A stretch of 48,768 nucleotides of DNA, from the NCBI GenBank assembly GCA_964594365.1, contig CAZQMB010000011.1, positions 1 through 48,768 on the forward strand, read 5' to 3'. The DNA is from CAIUSP01 sp964594365. GTDB taxonomy: Bacteria > Actinomycetota > Thermoleophilia > Solirubrobacterales > 70-9. How positions within the stretch are numbered: the first letter of the stretch is position 1; each line of letters starts with the position of its first letter. The position numbers and the translations under genes are program-made. Positions 42,315 to 48,768 of the stretch are shown here, piece by piece. The notes beneath the pieces are model-generated. The model made no database searches. It had not been told where the DNA came from and worked only from the letters and a program-made list of their open reading frames with translations.

Positions 42315-42328
42315 TCACAAGGCTGTGA
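42315..42328. promoter_or_regulatory. palindrome upstream of citrate synthase
   Basis: Perfect inverted repeat TCACA (42315-42319), AGGC, TGTGA (42324-42328), about 70-80 nt before the gltA start. GATACT at 42352-42357 could be a -10. Operator-like, but the binding protein is unknown. Confidence 0.3.
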
Positions 42329-42397
42329 CCAGTTCCTCTCTCCGGAGGTGCGATACTTGTCGCCGCAAGAAAAGACCAGACAGGCAAGGAGAATCAC

Positions 42398-43798
42398 TTG
42401 GCCACCGAGCAGACCGACGCTGCGGCCTCAAACGGCAAGAGCGGCAAGGACAAGAAGGAAACGCTTTCCGTAACTGACAACCGGACGGGCGAGTCCTACG
42501 AGATGGAGATCACGGACGGCACCGTCAGGGCCATGGACTTCCGCCAGATCAAGGTCTCCGAAGAGGACTTCGGACTGATGACCTACGACCCGGCATTCAC
42601 CAACACAGCCTCATGCCGATCCGAGATCACCTACATCGACGGTGACGCCGGGATCCTCGAGCACCGCGGTATCCCGATCGAGCAGCTCTGTGAGAAATCG
42701 ACCTACCTCGAGGTTGCCTACCTGCTGATCTTCGGCGAGTTGCCGACCGAAGCGCAGCTCGATCGCTGGGTCTACGACATCACCCACCACACCTTCGTGC
42801 ACGAGGACATGAAGCAGTTCGAGTCCGGCTTCCGTTACGACGCACATCCGATGGGGATGCTGCTCGCATGCGTCGGGGCGCTCTCGACCTTCTACCCGGG
42901 CTCCAAGGAGATCCTCGATCCGGAGGAGCGCTACATGGCAGCGATCCGGATGATCGCCAAGATGCCGACCCTCGCTGCCTTCTCCTACCGCCACAGTCGT
43001 GGACTGCCGTATGTCTACCCGGACAACGACCTCAACTACACCGAGAATTTCCTCTCGATGATGTTCAAGATGACCGAGGTCAAGTACGACCCGGACCCCC
43101 GTCTCGCGCGAGCGCTCGACGTCCTGTTCATCCTCCACGCCGACCACGAGCAGAACTGCTCGACCAGCGCCGTCAGGGGCGTGGGCAGTTCGCAGGTCGA
43201 CCCATACTCCTCGGTAGCCGCGGGAATCGCCGCCCTCTACGGCCCGCTCCACGGCGGTGCGAACGAAGCAGTGCTGCGGATGCTCCGGCGGATCAAGAAG
43301 GTGGAGAACATCCCGGACTTCCTCGAGGGAGTGAAGAACCAGGAGGAACGTCTCATGGGGTTCGGGCATCGCGTCTACCGGAACTACGATCCACGAGCAC
43401 GGATCATCCACAAGCACGTAGAGGAGGTCCTCGAGGCGACCGGAGACAATCCGCTGCTCGAGATCGCCGTCGAACTGGAGAAGCGCGCCCTCGACGACGA
43501 GTACTTCACCTCCCGCAAGCTCTATCCGAACGTCGACTTCTACTCAGGATTGATCTACGAGGCTCTCCGGATCCCGGCATCGATGTTCACGGTGATCTTC
43601 GCCATCCCGCGTACGGCGGGCTGGATCGCGCAGTGGATGGAGATGAGCGATGATCCCGAGCAGAAGATCGCGCGGCCTCGCCAGATCTACACCGGTGCGC
43701 GCGAAGCCGACTACGTTCCACTGGCCGATCGCTCCGGTCCCGAGAAGATCTCGTACGAGCAGGCTCGCCGTCCCAAGCTGCAACAGCGCGGAGCCTGA
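42398..43798 (+). CDS. gltA: citrate synthase
   Basis: Condenses oxaloacetate and acetyl-CoA, the entry step of the TCA cycle; 466 aa, hexameric type II-like from its length and N-terminal domain (SVTDNRTGESYEMEITDGTVRAMDFRQI). Catalytic regions: HADHEQNCSTSAVRGVGSS (His), GPLHGGANEAVLRML (His) and FGHRVYRNYDPRA. Also PNVDFYSGLIYEALRIP with the active-site Asp. TTG start with AAGGAG (42387-42392) upstream. It connects with acsA and the acyl-CoA dehydrogenases in the window. Confidence 0.96.
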   Translation: MATEQTDAAASNGKSGKDKKETLSVTDNRTGESYEMEITDGTVRAMDFRQIKVSEEDFGLMTYDPAFTNTASCRSEITYIDGDAGILEHRGIPIEQLCEKSTYLEVAYLLIFGELPTEAQLDRWVYDITHHTFVHEDMKQFESGFRYDAHPMGMLLACVGALSTFYPGSKEILDPEERYMAAIRMIAKMPTLAAFSYRHSRGLPYVYPDNDLNYTENFLSMMFKMTEVKYDPDPRLARALDVLFILHADHEQNCSTSAVRGVGSSQVDPYSSVAAGIAALYGPLHGGANEAVLRMLRRIKKVENIPDFLEGVKNQEERLMGFGHRVYRNYDPRARIIHKHVEEVLEATGDNPLLEIAVELEKRALDDEYFTSRKLYPNVDFYSGLIYEALRIPASMFTVIFAIPRTAGWIAQWMEMSDDPEQKIARPRQIYTGAREADYVPLADRSGPEKISYEQARRPKLQQRGA

Positions 43799-43825
43799 CC
43801 TTCCCCTGCCAGGCGCAGCCGGTCG

Positions 43826-44185
43826 ATGGGTAACTGGAAGGTCACCGCAAGACTCGGATCGGAGGTGCGGCGCAGCCGTTGCGCCAATCTCGACCAGGCG
43901 CTCGACTTGATCTCGGAGACGATCGACACCGCTCTGCGTGCGGAGCGCTCCGGGCCGGTCAAGGCGATTCGGACCTACGAGCGCGCGGAGATCGTCGGAG
44001 GCAGGATCGAGATCTCCTCCCCCGGCCTGCTGCGCTCGAGAGACGCCGGGATCGATGTGATGGGTGACGGACGACTGATCGCCTACGCCGGGAGCGTTCG
44101 CAAGAAAGAGCTGGCAAGTGGTGGCAAGACCGAGGCAATCGATGCCTTGCGCGCGGAGCTCGATCAGGGTGGTCGGCGGAGTTGA
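43826..44185 (+). CDS. small hypothetical protein A downstream of gltA
   Basis: A 119-aa soluble protein from ATG 43826. It has an alpha/beta look: NWKVTARLGSEVRRS, a helix (NLDQALDLISETIDTALRAE), then strands (RTYERAEIVGGRIEISS). No signal, membrane segment or known motif. It overlaps the following gene by TTGA, so the two are coupled. I do not recognise it. Confidence 0.6.
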   Translation: MGNWKVTARLGSEVRRSRCANLDQALDLISETIDTALRAERSGPVKAIRTYERAEIVGGRIEISSPGLLRSRDAGIDVMGDGRLIAYAGSVRKKELASGGKTEAIDALRAELDQGGRRS

Positions 44186-44523
44186 ACGACGCCGAGTTGG
44201 CCGCGCGCAGAGGGCACGGCGGTTCCCTGAAAGAAGGCGTACCGGTGGGTCGTCGGGTCAAGTTGCCCGGAGGGGCCGAGCGTCCGATCCAGGTCTTCAT
44301 CAACGGGGTCGAACAGGAGCAGGGTCGCGACTACGACATCCGTGGCAGTGAGGTCGTGTTCAGGGAGCCGATCTACAAGGAGGGGACTCTGGGCATCACC
44401 CGCTGGCTCGCAATGTGGATCGGGCTCTTCGGTACCTACCGCCGCAACGAAGCAGTGGACCTGCATCTGCGCTTGAAGGGCAAGACGGTCGTCCTGACCG
44501 ACGTGGAGATCCTGCCGGACTAG
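44182..44523 (+). CDS. small hypothetical protein B, FINGVEQ motif
   Basis: A 113-aa protein from TTG 44182. After a polar N-terminus comes PIQVFINGVEQEQGRDYDIRGSEVVFREPI, which recalls the x-FVNG-x-Q-x-x-G-x-DY-x-x-x-G-x-x-I-x-F module common in phage tail and surface proteins. A Trp-rich stretch (ITRWLAMWIGLFGTYRRN) and a beta-rich end follow. It overlaps gene A by 4 nt and the opposing LuxR gene by 4 nt. No phage genes are nearby. Function unknown. Confidence 0.6.
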   Translation: MNDAELAARRGHGGSLKEGVPVGRRVKLPGGAERPIQVFINGVEQEQGRDYDIRGSEVVFREPIYKEGTLGITRWLAMWIGLFGTYRRNEAVDLHLRLKGKTVVLTDVEILPD

Positions 44524-45035
44524 GCGTCGAGGGTCAGCTCGAGTTGACCCAGAGCGATGGCCAGCGCGATCGCATGGGAGCGAGATCGCGCACCCAGTTT
44601 GCGGCGAGCGTTGCGGGTGTGGTTGCGGACGGTCTCGGAGGAGATGTTCAAGGCTTCAGCCACCTCGTTGTTGTTCGCACCGCCTGCCAGCAGTTCCAGC
44701 ACCTCGAGCTCCCGCTTGCTCAGCGGCTCTCGAGCCGATCCATCGGAGGATCCCTTTCCGTTGGTCACGGTGGGGAGCAGGACCAACAGATGTCTCCCGG
44801 GAGAGAGATCGGAGGTCGTGCTGGTGAGCAGCCTCTCGGGCACCTGGGAGGTCAGGTCGTCGATCTCTTGGCCGAGGGTCTCACCCCGGCTTCGGCCGAA
44901 CAGCTCACAGGCGGACTCGTTGACCTCCACGCAGATCGAATCGTCGTCGAGGATGAGCATCGGAGTGTCGCTCTCATCGAAGACCCGAGCCAACATCGAG
45001 TTGGTCGCCTCGTCTCTGGTTGGATCAGCCGCCAC
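44520..45035 (-). CDS. PAS-LuxR transcription regulator
   Basis: A 171-aa regulator from GTG 45035. A short PAS-like sensor (about residues 15-90: FDESDTPMLILDDDSICVEVNESACELFGRSRGETLG) is joined to a LuxR/FixJ helix-turn-helix (about 102-165: PLSKRELEVLELLAGGANNNEVAEALNISSETVRNHTRNARRKLGARSR). No receiver phospho-Asp pattern is seen, so it is probably not a classical response regulator. The 208 nt upstream hold two copies of a 28-bp repeat, a likely operator, perhaps its own. Confidence 0.85.
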   Translation of the reverse strand: MAADPTRDEATNSMLARVFDESDTPMLILDDDSICVEVNESACELFGRSRGETLGQEIDDLTSQVPERLLTSTTSDLSPGRHLLVLLPTVTNGKGSSDGSAREPLSKRELEVLELLAGGANNNEVAEALNISSETVRNHTRNARRKLGARSRSHAIALAIALGQLELTLDA

Positions 45036-45108
45036 CGATCAACCTCTGTCTTCGATCTCAGACACTTCCACGGTTACCTTAGGCAGACAGTTGCGGGAGA
45101 AAACTGGC

Positions 45109-45136
45109 ACAAACGGTTTGTCACCGTAAGCGGTCA
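45109..45136. repeat. 28-bp composite repeat, copy 1
   Basis: Begins ACAAACGGTTTGT (perfect palindrome about one central G, 45109-45121) and continues CACCGTAAGCGGTCA. The second part is a near inverted repeat (TSACCG-TAAG-CGGTCA). It sits 74 nt upstream of the LuxR gene start. See copy 2 at 45144. Confidence 0.85.
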
Positions 45137-45143
45137 GTTCCTG

Positions 45144-45171
45144 ACAAATGGCTTGTGACCGTAAGCGGTCA
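45144..45171. repeat. 28-bp composite repeat, copy 2
   Basis: Begins ACAAATGGCTTGT and continues GACCGTAAGCGGTCA, containing the perfect palindrome TGACCG-TAAG-CGGTCA (45156-45171). It differs from copy 1 at three of 28 positions and is offset by 35 bp (7-nt spacer GTTCCTG). The remaining sequence to 45243 shows no gene. Confidence 0.85.
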
Positions 45172-45243
45172 CACCCTGGCGAGACCGGTGTACCGCCTGC
45201 TCGAGCGGCAGAGATCTGGTGACGCTGAGGAGAGGAGAGCGGC

Positions 45244-46245
45244 CTAGACGCCGACCAGGTCCGCTACCCGGGCACGCTCCTGCTTGGGCGTACCCAGCAA
45301 CCTACCGTCGGTACGAGCGCGCTTGAGCAGGAACTGGAGATCGTGCTCCCAGGTGAAACCGATGCCGCCGTGGACCTGCAGCGAAGAGGAAACCACCGAC
45401 CAGGAGGCCTCCGAGGCCTGCGCCTTGGCCATAGCGGCAGCCAGCGGCAGCGTCTCGGGTTCGGCGTCTGCGCACCAAGCCGCGTAGTAGACGAGCGAGC
45501 GGGTCTCCTCGACTGCGTAGAGCATCTCAGCGCAACGATGTGACACGGCCTGATACGCACCGATGGGGCGGCCGAACTGCTCGCGATCCCTCGCGTAGTC
45601 CACTGCCATCTCCATCGCCCTCTGTGCGAGGCCGAGCATCTCGGCCGAGAGGGCAACCTGAGACTTCAGAACACCCTGATAGTGCTCCGGGGGCAGTTCC
45701 TCACCGAAGCCGTCGGTGGAGGCGACCTCTCCGTAGGAACGTGTCTTGTCGATCAGGTCGAGTGGAGCGATCTCCAACTCGGACGCCTCGCCCACCCGGC
45801 CGACTCCGTTGGAATCCGGGGTGACGACGACGGTCGCACCTTCGGTGTCGATCGCGACCCAAGGAGCTGAATCCACCATCACGGCAGATCCGCGTACCTC
45901 ACCGGTTGCGAGGTTGGGCAGCCAGCGGGCACGCTGCTCGTCGCTTCCGCCAGCAGCGATCACGAGGGAGTCGATGACGCTGCCCATGAACGGAACCGGA
46001 GCGCAGGCGTAGCCGAGCTCCTCGCAGATCGTCACCAACTCGACCATGCCGAGGCCCTGACCGCCGTCGGCTTCCGGCGTCGCGATGCCTGGCCAACCGA
46101 GTTCGCAGATCTCCTTCCACAGCCCCTCGTCGTAGGAGCCGGCATCGGCTGCCTTGCGTACGTCGTCGAGCTTGCAGCGGGAGTCGAGGAACTGGCGCGC
46201 GACATCCTTGATCTCGCGCTGGTCCTCTGTGAGATCGAAGTTCAA
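45244..46245 (-). CDS. acyl-CoA dehydrogenase, short subunit of a tandem pair
   Basis: A 333-aa acyl-CoA dehydrogenase fold protein. Helical N-domain (LTEDQREIKDVARQFLDSRC), a short middle domain without the usual FAD-loop motif, then DREQFGRPIGAYQAVSHRCAEMLYAVEETRS and LQVHGGIGFTWEHDLQFLLKRA. Length and weak middle domain fit the smaller partner of two-subunit (alpha2beta2) dehydrogenases, as known for mycobacterial ChsE pairs. It lies 4 nt after the larger subunit gene. Substrate could be a bulky side-chain acyl-CoA; that is inference. Confidence 0.85.
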   Translation of the reverse strand: MNFDLTEDQREIKDVARQFLDSRCKLDDVRKAADAGSYDEGLWKEICELGWPGIATPEADGGQGLGMVELVTICEELGYACAPVPFMGSVIDSLVIAAGGSDEQRARWLPNLATGEVRGSAVMVDSAPWVAIDTEGATVVVTPDSNGVGRVGEASELEIAPLDLIDKTRSYGEVASTDGFGEELPPEHYQGVLKSQVALSAEMLGLAQRAMEMAVDYARDREQFGRPIGAYQAVSHRCAEMLYAVEETRSLVYYAAWCADAEPETLPLAAAMAKAQASEASWSVVSSSLQVHGGIGFTWEHDLQFLLKRARTDGRLLGTPKQERARVADLVGV

Positions 46246-46249
46246 GTCG

Positions 46250-47389
46250 CTACCTCAGCCTCGGCAGACCGAGCACCCGCTCGGCCACGATGTTCTTCAG
46301 GACCTCGGTCGTGCCGCCTTCGATCGAATTCGCGCGGGAACGGAGGAAGCGGTAGGTCCACTCCTCGTCCGACTTCAATCCGTCCACGCCGAGGATCTCG
46401 GTCGCCAGATCGGTCATCTCCTGGTTGAGCACCGCCCACTCCCACTTGCCGAGCGATGCCTCGGGGCCGGGTATGCCGGTCTTCATGGTGGCGGTGAGGG
46501 TTCGCATCGCCCCCAATCGCATCGCCTCGAGGCCGATCTTGAGCTTGGCCATCCGCTCGCGGACCGAGGGGTCGGATCCTGCGTCGCGCTCGGCGATCAG
46601 CTTCAGCAGTTCCTCGTAGGCACGGCCGAGGCCGACCACGGCCAGCGCACCCAGACCTGCCCGCTCGAACATCAAGGTCGTGATGGCAACGCTCCATCCG
46701 GCGCCCACCTCGCCGACGATGTTCTCGTCGGGCACGAAGGCTTCCTCGAGGAAGATCTCGTTGAACTCGGCCTCACCGGTGATCTGGCGCAGCGGCCTGA
46801 CCTCGACCTCGGCCTGATCCATGTCGAGCAGGAAGTAGGTGATCCCCTGATGCTTCGGTGCGTCCTGGTCGGTGCGGGCGAGCAGCATGCACCACTTCGC
46901 CTCGTGGGCGTAGGTGGTCCAGACCTTCTGGCCGGTGATCTTCCAGCCACCGTCGCTCTTGACCGCCCGGGTCTTGAGCGATGCGAGATCCGAACCCGAC
47001 TCGGGCTCGGAGAATCCCTGACACCAGATCTCCTCGGCAGAGAGGATCGGCTCGAGATATCGCTCCTTCTGGGCCTCGTCGCCGTGGGCTATCACCACGG
47101 GGCCGCCCATGACCAGACCGAGGACGTTCGCGGGCAGAGGGGCATCCGCTGCACCCATCTCCTCGTTGAACAGCGTTTGCTCGATCAAACTCGCGCCGCG
47201 GCCGCCGAACTCCGCTGGCCAGGAGAGCCCCGCCCAACCGCCGTCGTGGAGCGTCTTCTGCCAGGAGCGGCGGAACTCGAATTCCGCCTTCTCGTCGCCG
47301 CGCGGGGTCTCGCCGGGATGGTTCTTGGCGAACCAATCTCGTGCCTCGTCGCGGAACGCCGCCTCGGATTCGGTCAGGGTCAGATCCAC
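46250..47389 (-). CDS. acyl-CoA dehydrogenase, large subunit of a tandem pair
   Basis: A 379-aa acyl-CoA dehydrogenase from GTG 47389 (MDLTLTESEAAFRDEARDWF, the usual family start); GTG 47407 would add six residues. WCQGFSEPESGSDLASLKTRA (FAD loop), ITGQKVWTTYAHEAKWCMLLAR, and C-terminal RSRANSIEGGTTEVLKNIVAERVLGLPR with the flavin-contacting IEGGTTEV are intact. Co-transcribed with the 333-aa subunit, 4 nt apart. Paired genes of this kind often act on steroid or branched side chains. Confidence 0.88.
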   Translation of the reverse strand: MDLTLTESEAAFRDEARDWFAKNHPGETPRGDEKAEFEFRRSWQKTLHDGGWAGLSWPAEFGGRGASLIEQTLFNEEMGAADAPLPANVLGLVMGGPVVIAHGDEAQKERYLEPILSAEEIWCQGFSEPESGSDLASLKTRAVKSDGGWKITGQKVWTTYAHEAKWCMLLARTDQDAPKHQGITYFLLDMDQAEVEVRPLRQITGEAEFNEIFLEEAFVPDENIVGEVGAGWSVAITTLMFERAGLGALAVVGLGRAYEELLKLIAERDAGSDPSVRERMAKLKIGLEAMRLGAMRTLTATMKTGIPGPEASLGKWEWAVLNQEMTDLATEILGVDGLKSDEEWTYRFLRSRANSIEGGTTEVLKNIVAERVLGLPRLR

Positions 47390-47436
47390 GCCGTGAGGGT
47401 ATCCCACTTGCGCCCGATCGGGATCTCCGGTGAGGC

Positions 47437-48348
47437 CTAGTTGAAGATCGCGATCAGGACTACTACCGAGACGACCCAGACCACGGCAGCGCCGATCATG
47501 CCCTTGTCCTCACTGACGATCGCAGCGGTGGAGCGACTGTCCTTGCGGTCGTAGATCAGATAGAGGTAGCGGAAGATCCCGTAGACGACCGGCGGGAGGG
47601 TAATCAGCATCTTCGATCCGATCAGCGGCGAGTACACGGCATAGATCGAGTAACTCATCACCGTCGCGGCGGTGACCATCGCGACCATCTGGTCGAGGAA
47701 GGGGATCGAATAGTGCTCGAGCACCGGTCGGGTCTTGGTGCCGGAATGGAGCTCGGAAGTGGCCTCCTGTCGGCGCTTGGTGAAGCCGAGGAACATCGCG
47801 ACCATGAAGGTGCAGAGCAGGAGGAAGGCCGAGGCGTCGGCGTCCACCGCCAGAGCACCGGCGAGGACCCGCAACACGAACAGGCCGGCGATCGTCATCA
47901 CGTCGAGGATCACCTCGCGCTTCAAGAAGAAGGAGTAGAGGGTCGTACCGACCCCGTAGGCGAGCACGATGCCCGCGATCAGCAGGCCCTCCAGCAGCGC
48001 CGATCCGACCAGACCCAGCACGGTTAGGCAGATCGCCAGGATGACCGCCGACTTCTCGCTCAACTCCCCTGCCGCAATCGGCCGGTTCCGCTTGGTCGGG
48101 TGCTTGCGGTCGAGATCCGCGTCGTGGGCGTCGTTGATCAGGTACCCGGCGCTCGACACCGCACAGAAGGCGAGGAAGGTCACCACTGCCGCAGCGATCG
48201 AGGCGGGCTCGTCGAACTTGCCGGAGAAGAGCAGCCCGGCGAAGACCAAGAGGTTCTTGATCCACTCCTGAGGGCGCATGGTGACGATCGCGGCCTTCAG
48301 GGGGGACCGGCTGGCGGACTTGCCTGCCTTACGGGAGGTGGAAGCCAT
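47437..48348 (-). CDS. UbiA-type decaprenyl-phosphate phosphoribosyltransferase
   Basis: A 303-aa integral membrane prenyltransferase with about nine helices. MRPQEWIKNLLVFAGLLFSGKF and the first Asp-rich motif NDAHDADLDRKHPTKRNRPIA are characteristic of the Rv3806c (DPPRS) group, which transfers phosphoribose to decaprenyl phosphate for cell-wall arabinan precursors. The second conserved region is seen in GFTKRRQEATSEL. ATG 48348. The adjacent FAD oxidase is not a recognisable DprE1, so the rest of that pathway is not shown here. Confidence 0.85.
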   Translation of the reverse strand: MASTSRKAGKSASRSPLKAAIVTMRPQEWIKNLLVFAGLLFSGKFDEPASIAAAVVTFLAFCAVSSAGYLINDAHDADLDRKHPTKRNRPIAAGELSEKSAVILAICLTVLGLVGSALLEGLLIAGIVLAYGVGTTLYSFFLKREVILDVMTIAGLFVLRVLAGALAVDADASAFLLLCTFMVAMFLGFTKRRQEATSELHSGTKTRPVLEHYSIPFLDQMVAMVTAATVMSYSIYAVYSPLIGSKMLITLPPVVYGIFRYLYLIYDRKDSRSTAAIVSEDKGMIGAAVVWVVSVVVLIAIFN

Positions 48349-48402
48349 GAGGGAGCAGATTACGCATCAGATGGGCCGTCAGGTGGGCGCAAGCGTTCGC
48401 CG

Positions 48403-48768
48403 TCAGTGCGCGACGGGATCCACCAGTACCCCGGGATTCATCAACCCGTGCGGATCGAGTGCGCGTTTGGCTGCGATCAAGGCCTCCGCGAAGGGCTGTG
48501 GGCGCTGGCGGTCGTACCACTCACGGTGGTCACGCCCCACCGCGTGATGATGGGTGATCGTGGCGCCGGCAGAATCGAGCACCTCGGAGACCGCGCGCTT
48601 GATCTCGTCCCACTGGGCGACCTCGGCTCCGGGGCGCGAGGGCGCGAGCACCGTGAAGTAGGGGGCCGCCCCGTCGGGATAGGCATGGGTTATCCGGCAG
48701 CTGACGCTCGGGGAGCCGGGACCTTCCACGGGCGTACCCGAGATCTCTGCGGTGACCCGCCTCGCTTC
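48403..48768 (-). CDS. FAD-binding oxidase, AGPS-like (C-terminal part)
   Basis: Partial: the reading frame is open to the right edge, so only the last 121 residues are present. HHHAVGRDHREWYDRQRPQPFAEALIAAKRALDPHGLMNPGVL is the C-terminal signature of FAD-linked oxidases of the alkyldihydroxyacetonephosphate-synthase type, including the HHH triad. The missing part should hold the PCMH-type FAD-binding domain. It lies 54 nt upstream of the UbiA gene on the same strand. Its function could be ether-lipid synthesis or oxidation of another substrate. Confidence 0.8.
   Translation of the reverse strand, partial: EARRVTAEISGTPVEGPGSPSVSCRITHAYPDGAAPYFTVLAPSRPGAEVAQWDEIKRAVSEVLDSAGATITHHHAVGRDHREWYDRQRPQPFAEALIAAKRALDPHGLMNPGVLVDPVAH

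Noticed and set aside
44182..44523. Prophage remnant, from the phage-like FINGVEQ motif
   Set aside because: No integrase, structural or lysis genes and no attachment-site repeats; flanks are ordinary chromosomal genes.

Overview
The window is high-GC, gene-dense chromosomal DNA with short intergenic spaces. No gene-free stretch exceeds about 210 bases. There are many GTG, TTG and other unusual starts, and overlapping ATGA/GTGA/TGATG junctions. Gene content is a complete 14-gene nuo operon, several acyl-CoA dehydrogenases, a decaprenyl-phosphate phosphoribosyltransferase-type UbiA enzyme, and many SDR, FAD and VOC enzymes. This suggests an aerobic actinobacterium, most likely of the Thermoleophilia/Solirubrobacterales type. 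That placement is inferred from gene content, not from a marker tree. There are no insertion sequences, prophage genes, CRISPR arrays or rRNA genes. One run of 100 Ns (26084-26183) sits inside a coding minisatellite.

Layout. 1-370: three tRNA genes (Arg-ACG and Ser-GCT on minus, Ser-TGA on plus). 506-5282: a membrane-anchored sulfatase with msrB, then a minus-strand c-type cytochrome and serS, a flavin reductase and a small membrane protein. 5454-20513: nuoABCDEFGHIJKLMN, a proton-pumping NADH dehydrogenase, behind a plausible promoter near 5375-5405. 20518-25509: an AEC-type permease, a tandem (two-domain) ThyX-like protein, acetyl-CoA synthetase and a VOC-fold protein. 25514-34242: a membrane protein with a TTTSG repeat, a saccharopine-dehydrogenase-like reductase, a zinc-ribbon membrane protein, an SDR, a TadE-like secreted protein, a flippase-like membrane protein, a DUF2804-like protein, a haloalkane dehalogenase and a sulfotransferase. 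34255-38026: a RibD-C reductase, then an acyl-CoA dehydrogenase, an APH-fold kinase and a HAD phosphatase. Those last three match the three domains of the eukaryotic fusion ACAD10. 38023-44523: a DMT permease, a DEAD-box helicase, a quinone-oxidoreductase-like protein, a PfkB kinase, citrate synthase and two small unknown proteins. 44520-48768: a PAS-LuxR regulator preceded by a twin 28-bp repeat, a two-subunit-type acyl-CoA dehydrogenase pair, the UbiA enzyme, and the C-terminal part of an AGPS-like FAD oxidase that runs off the window.

How the genes fit together. Much of the window serves oxidative carbon metabolism. Acyl-CoA dehydrogenases, acetyl-CoA synthetase and citrate synthase feed acetyl units and reducing power to the NADH dehydrogenase encoded in the same stretch. 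The points most worth a second look are: the split ACAD10-like locus; the tandem ThyX protein whose two RHR-x7-S motifs are degenerate in complementary ways; serS, which seems to have only an ACG start; a sulfatase with Ser at the formylglycine position; the TTTSG minisatellite, whose N gap keeps exact repeat register; and the paired 28-bp repeats upstream of the LuxR gene.
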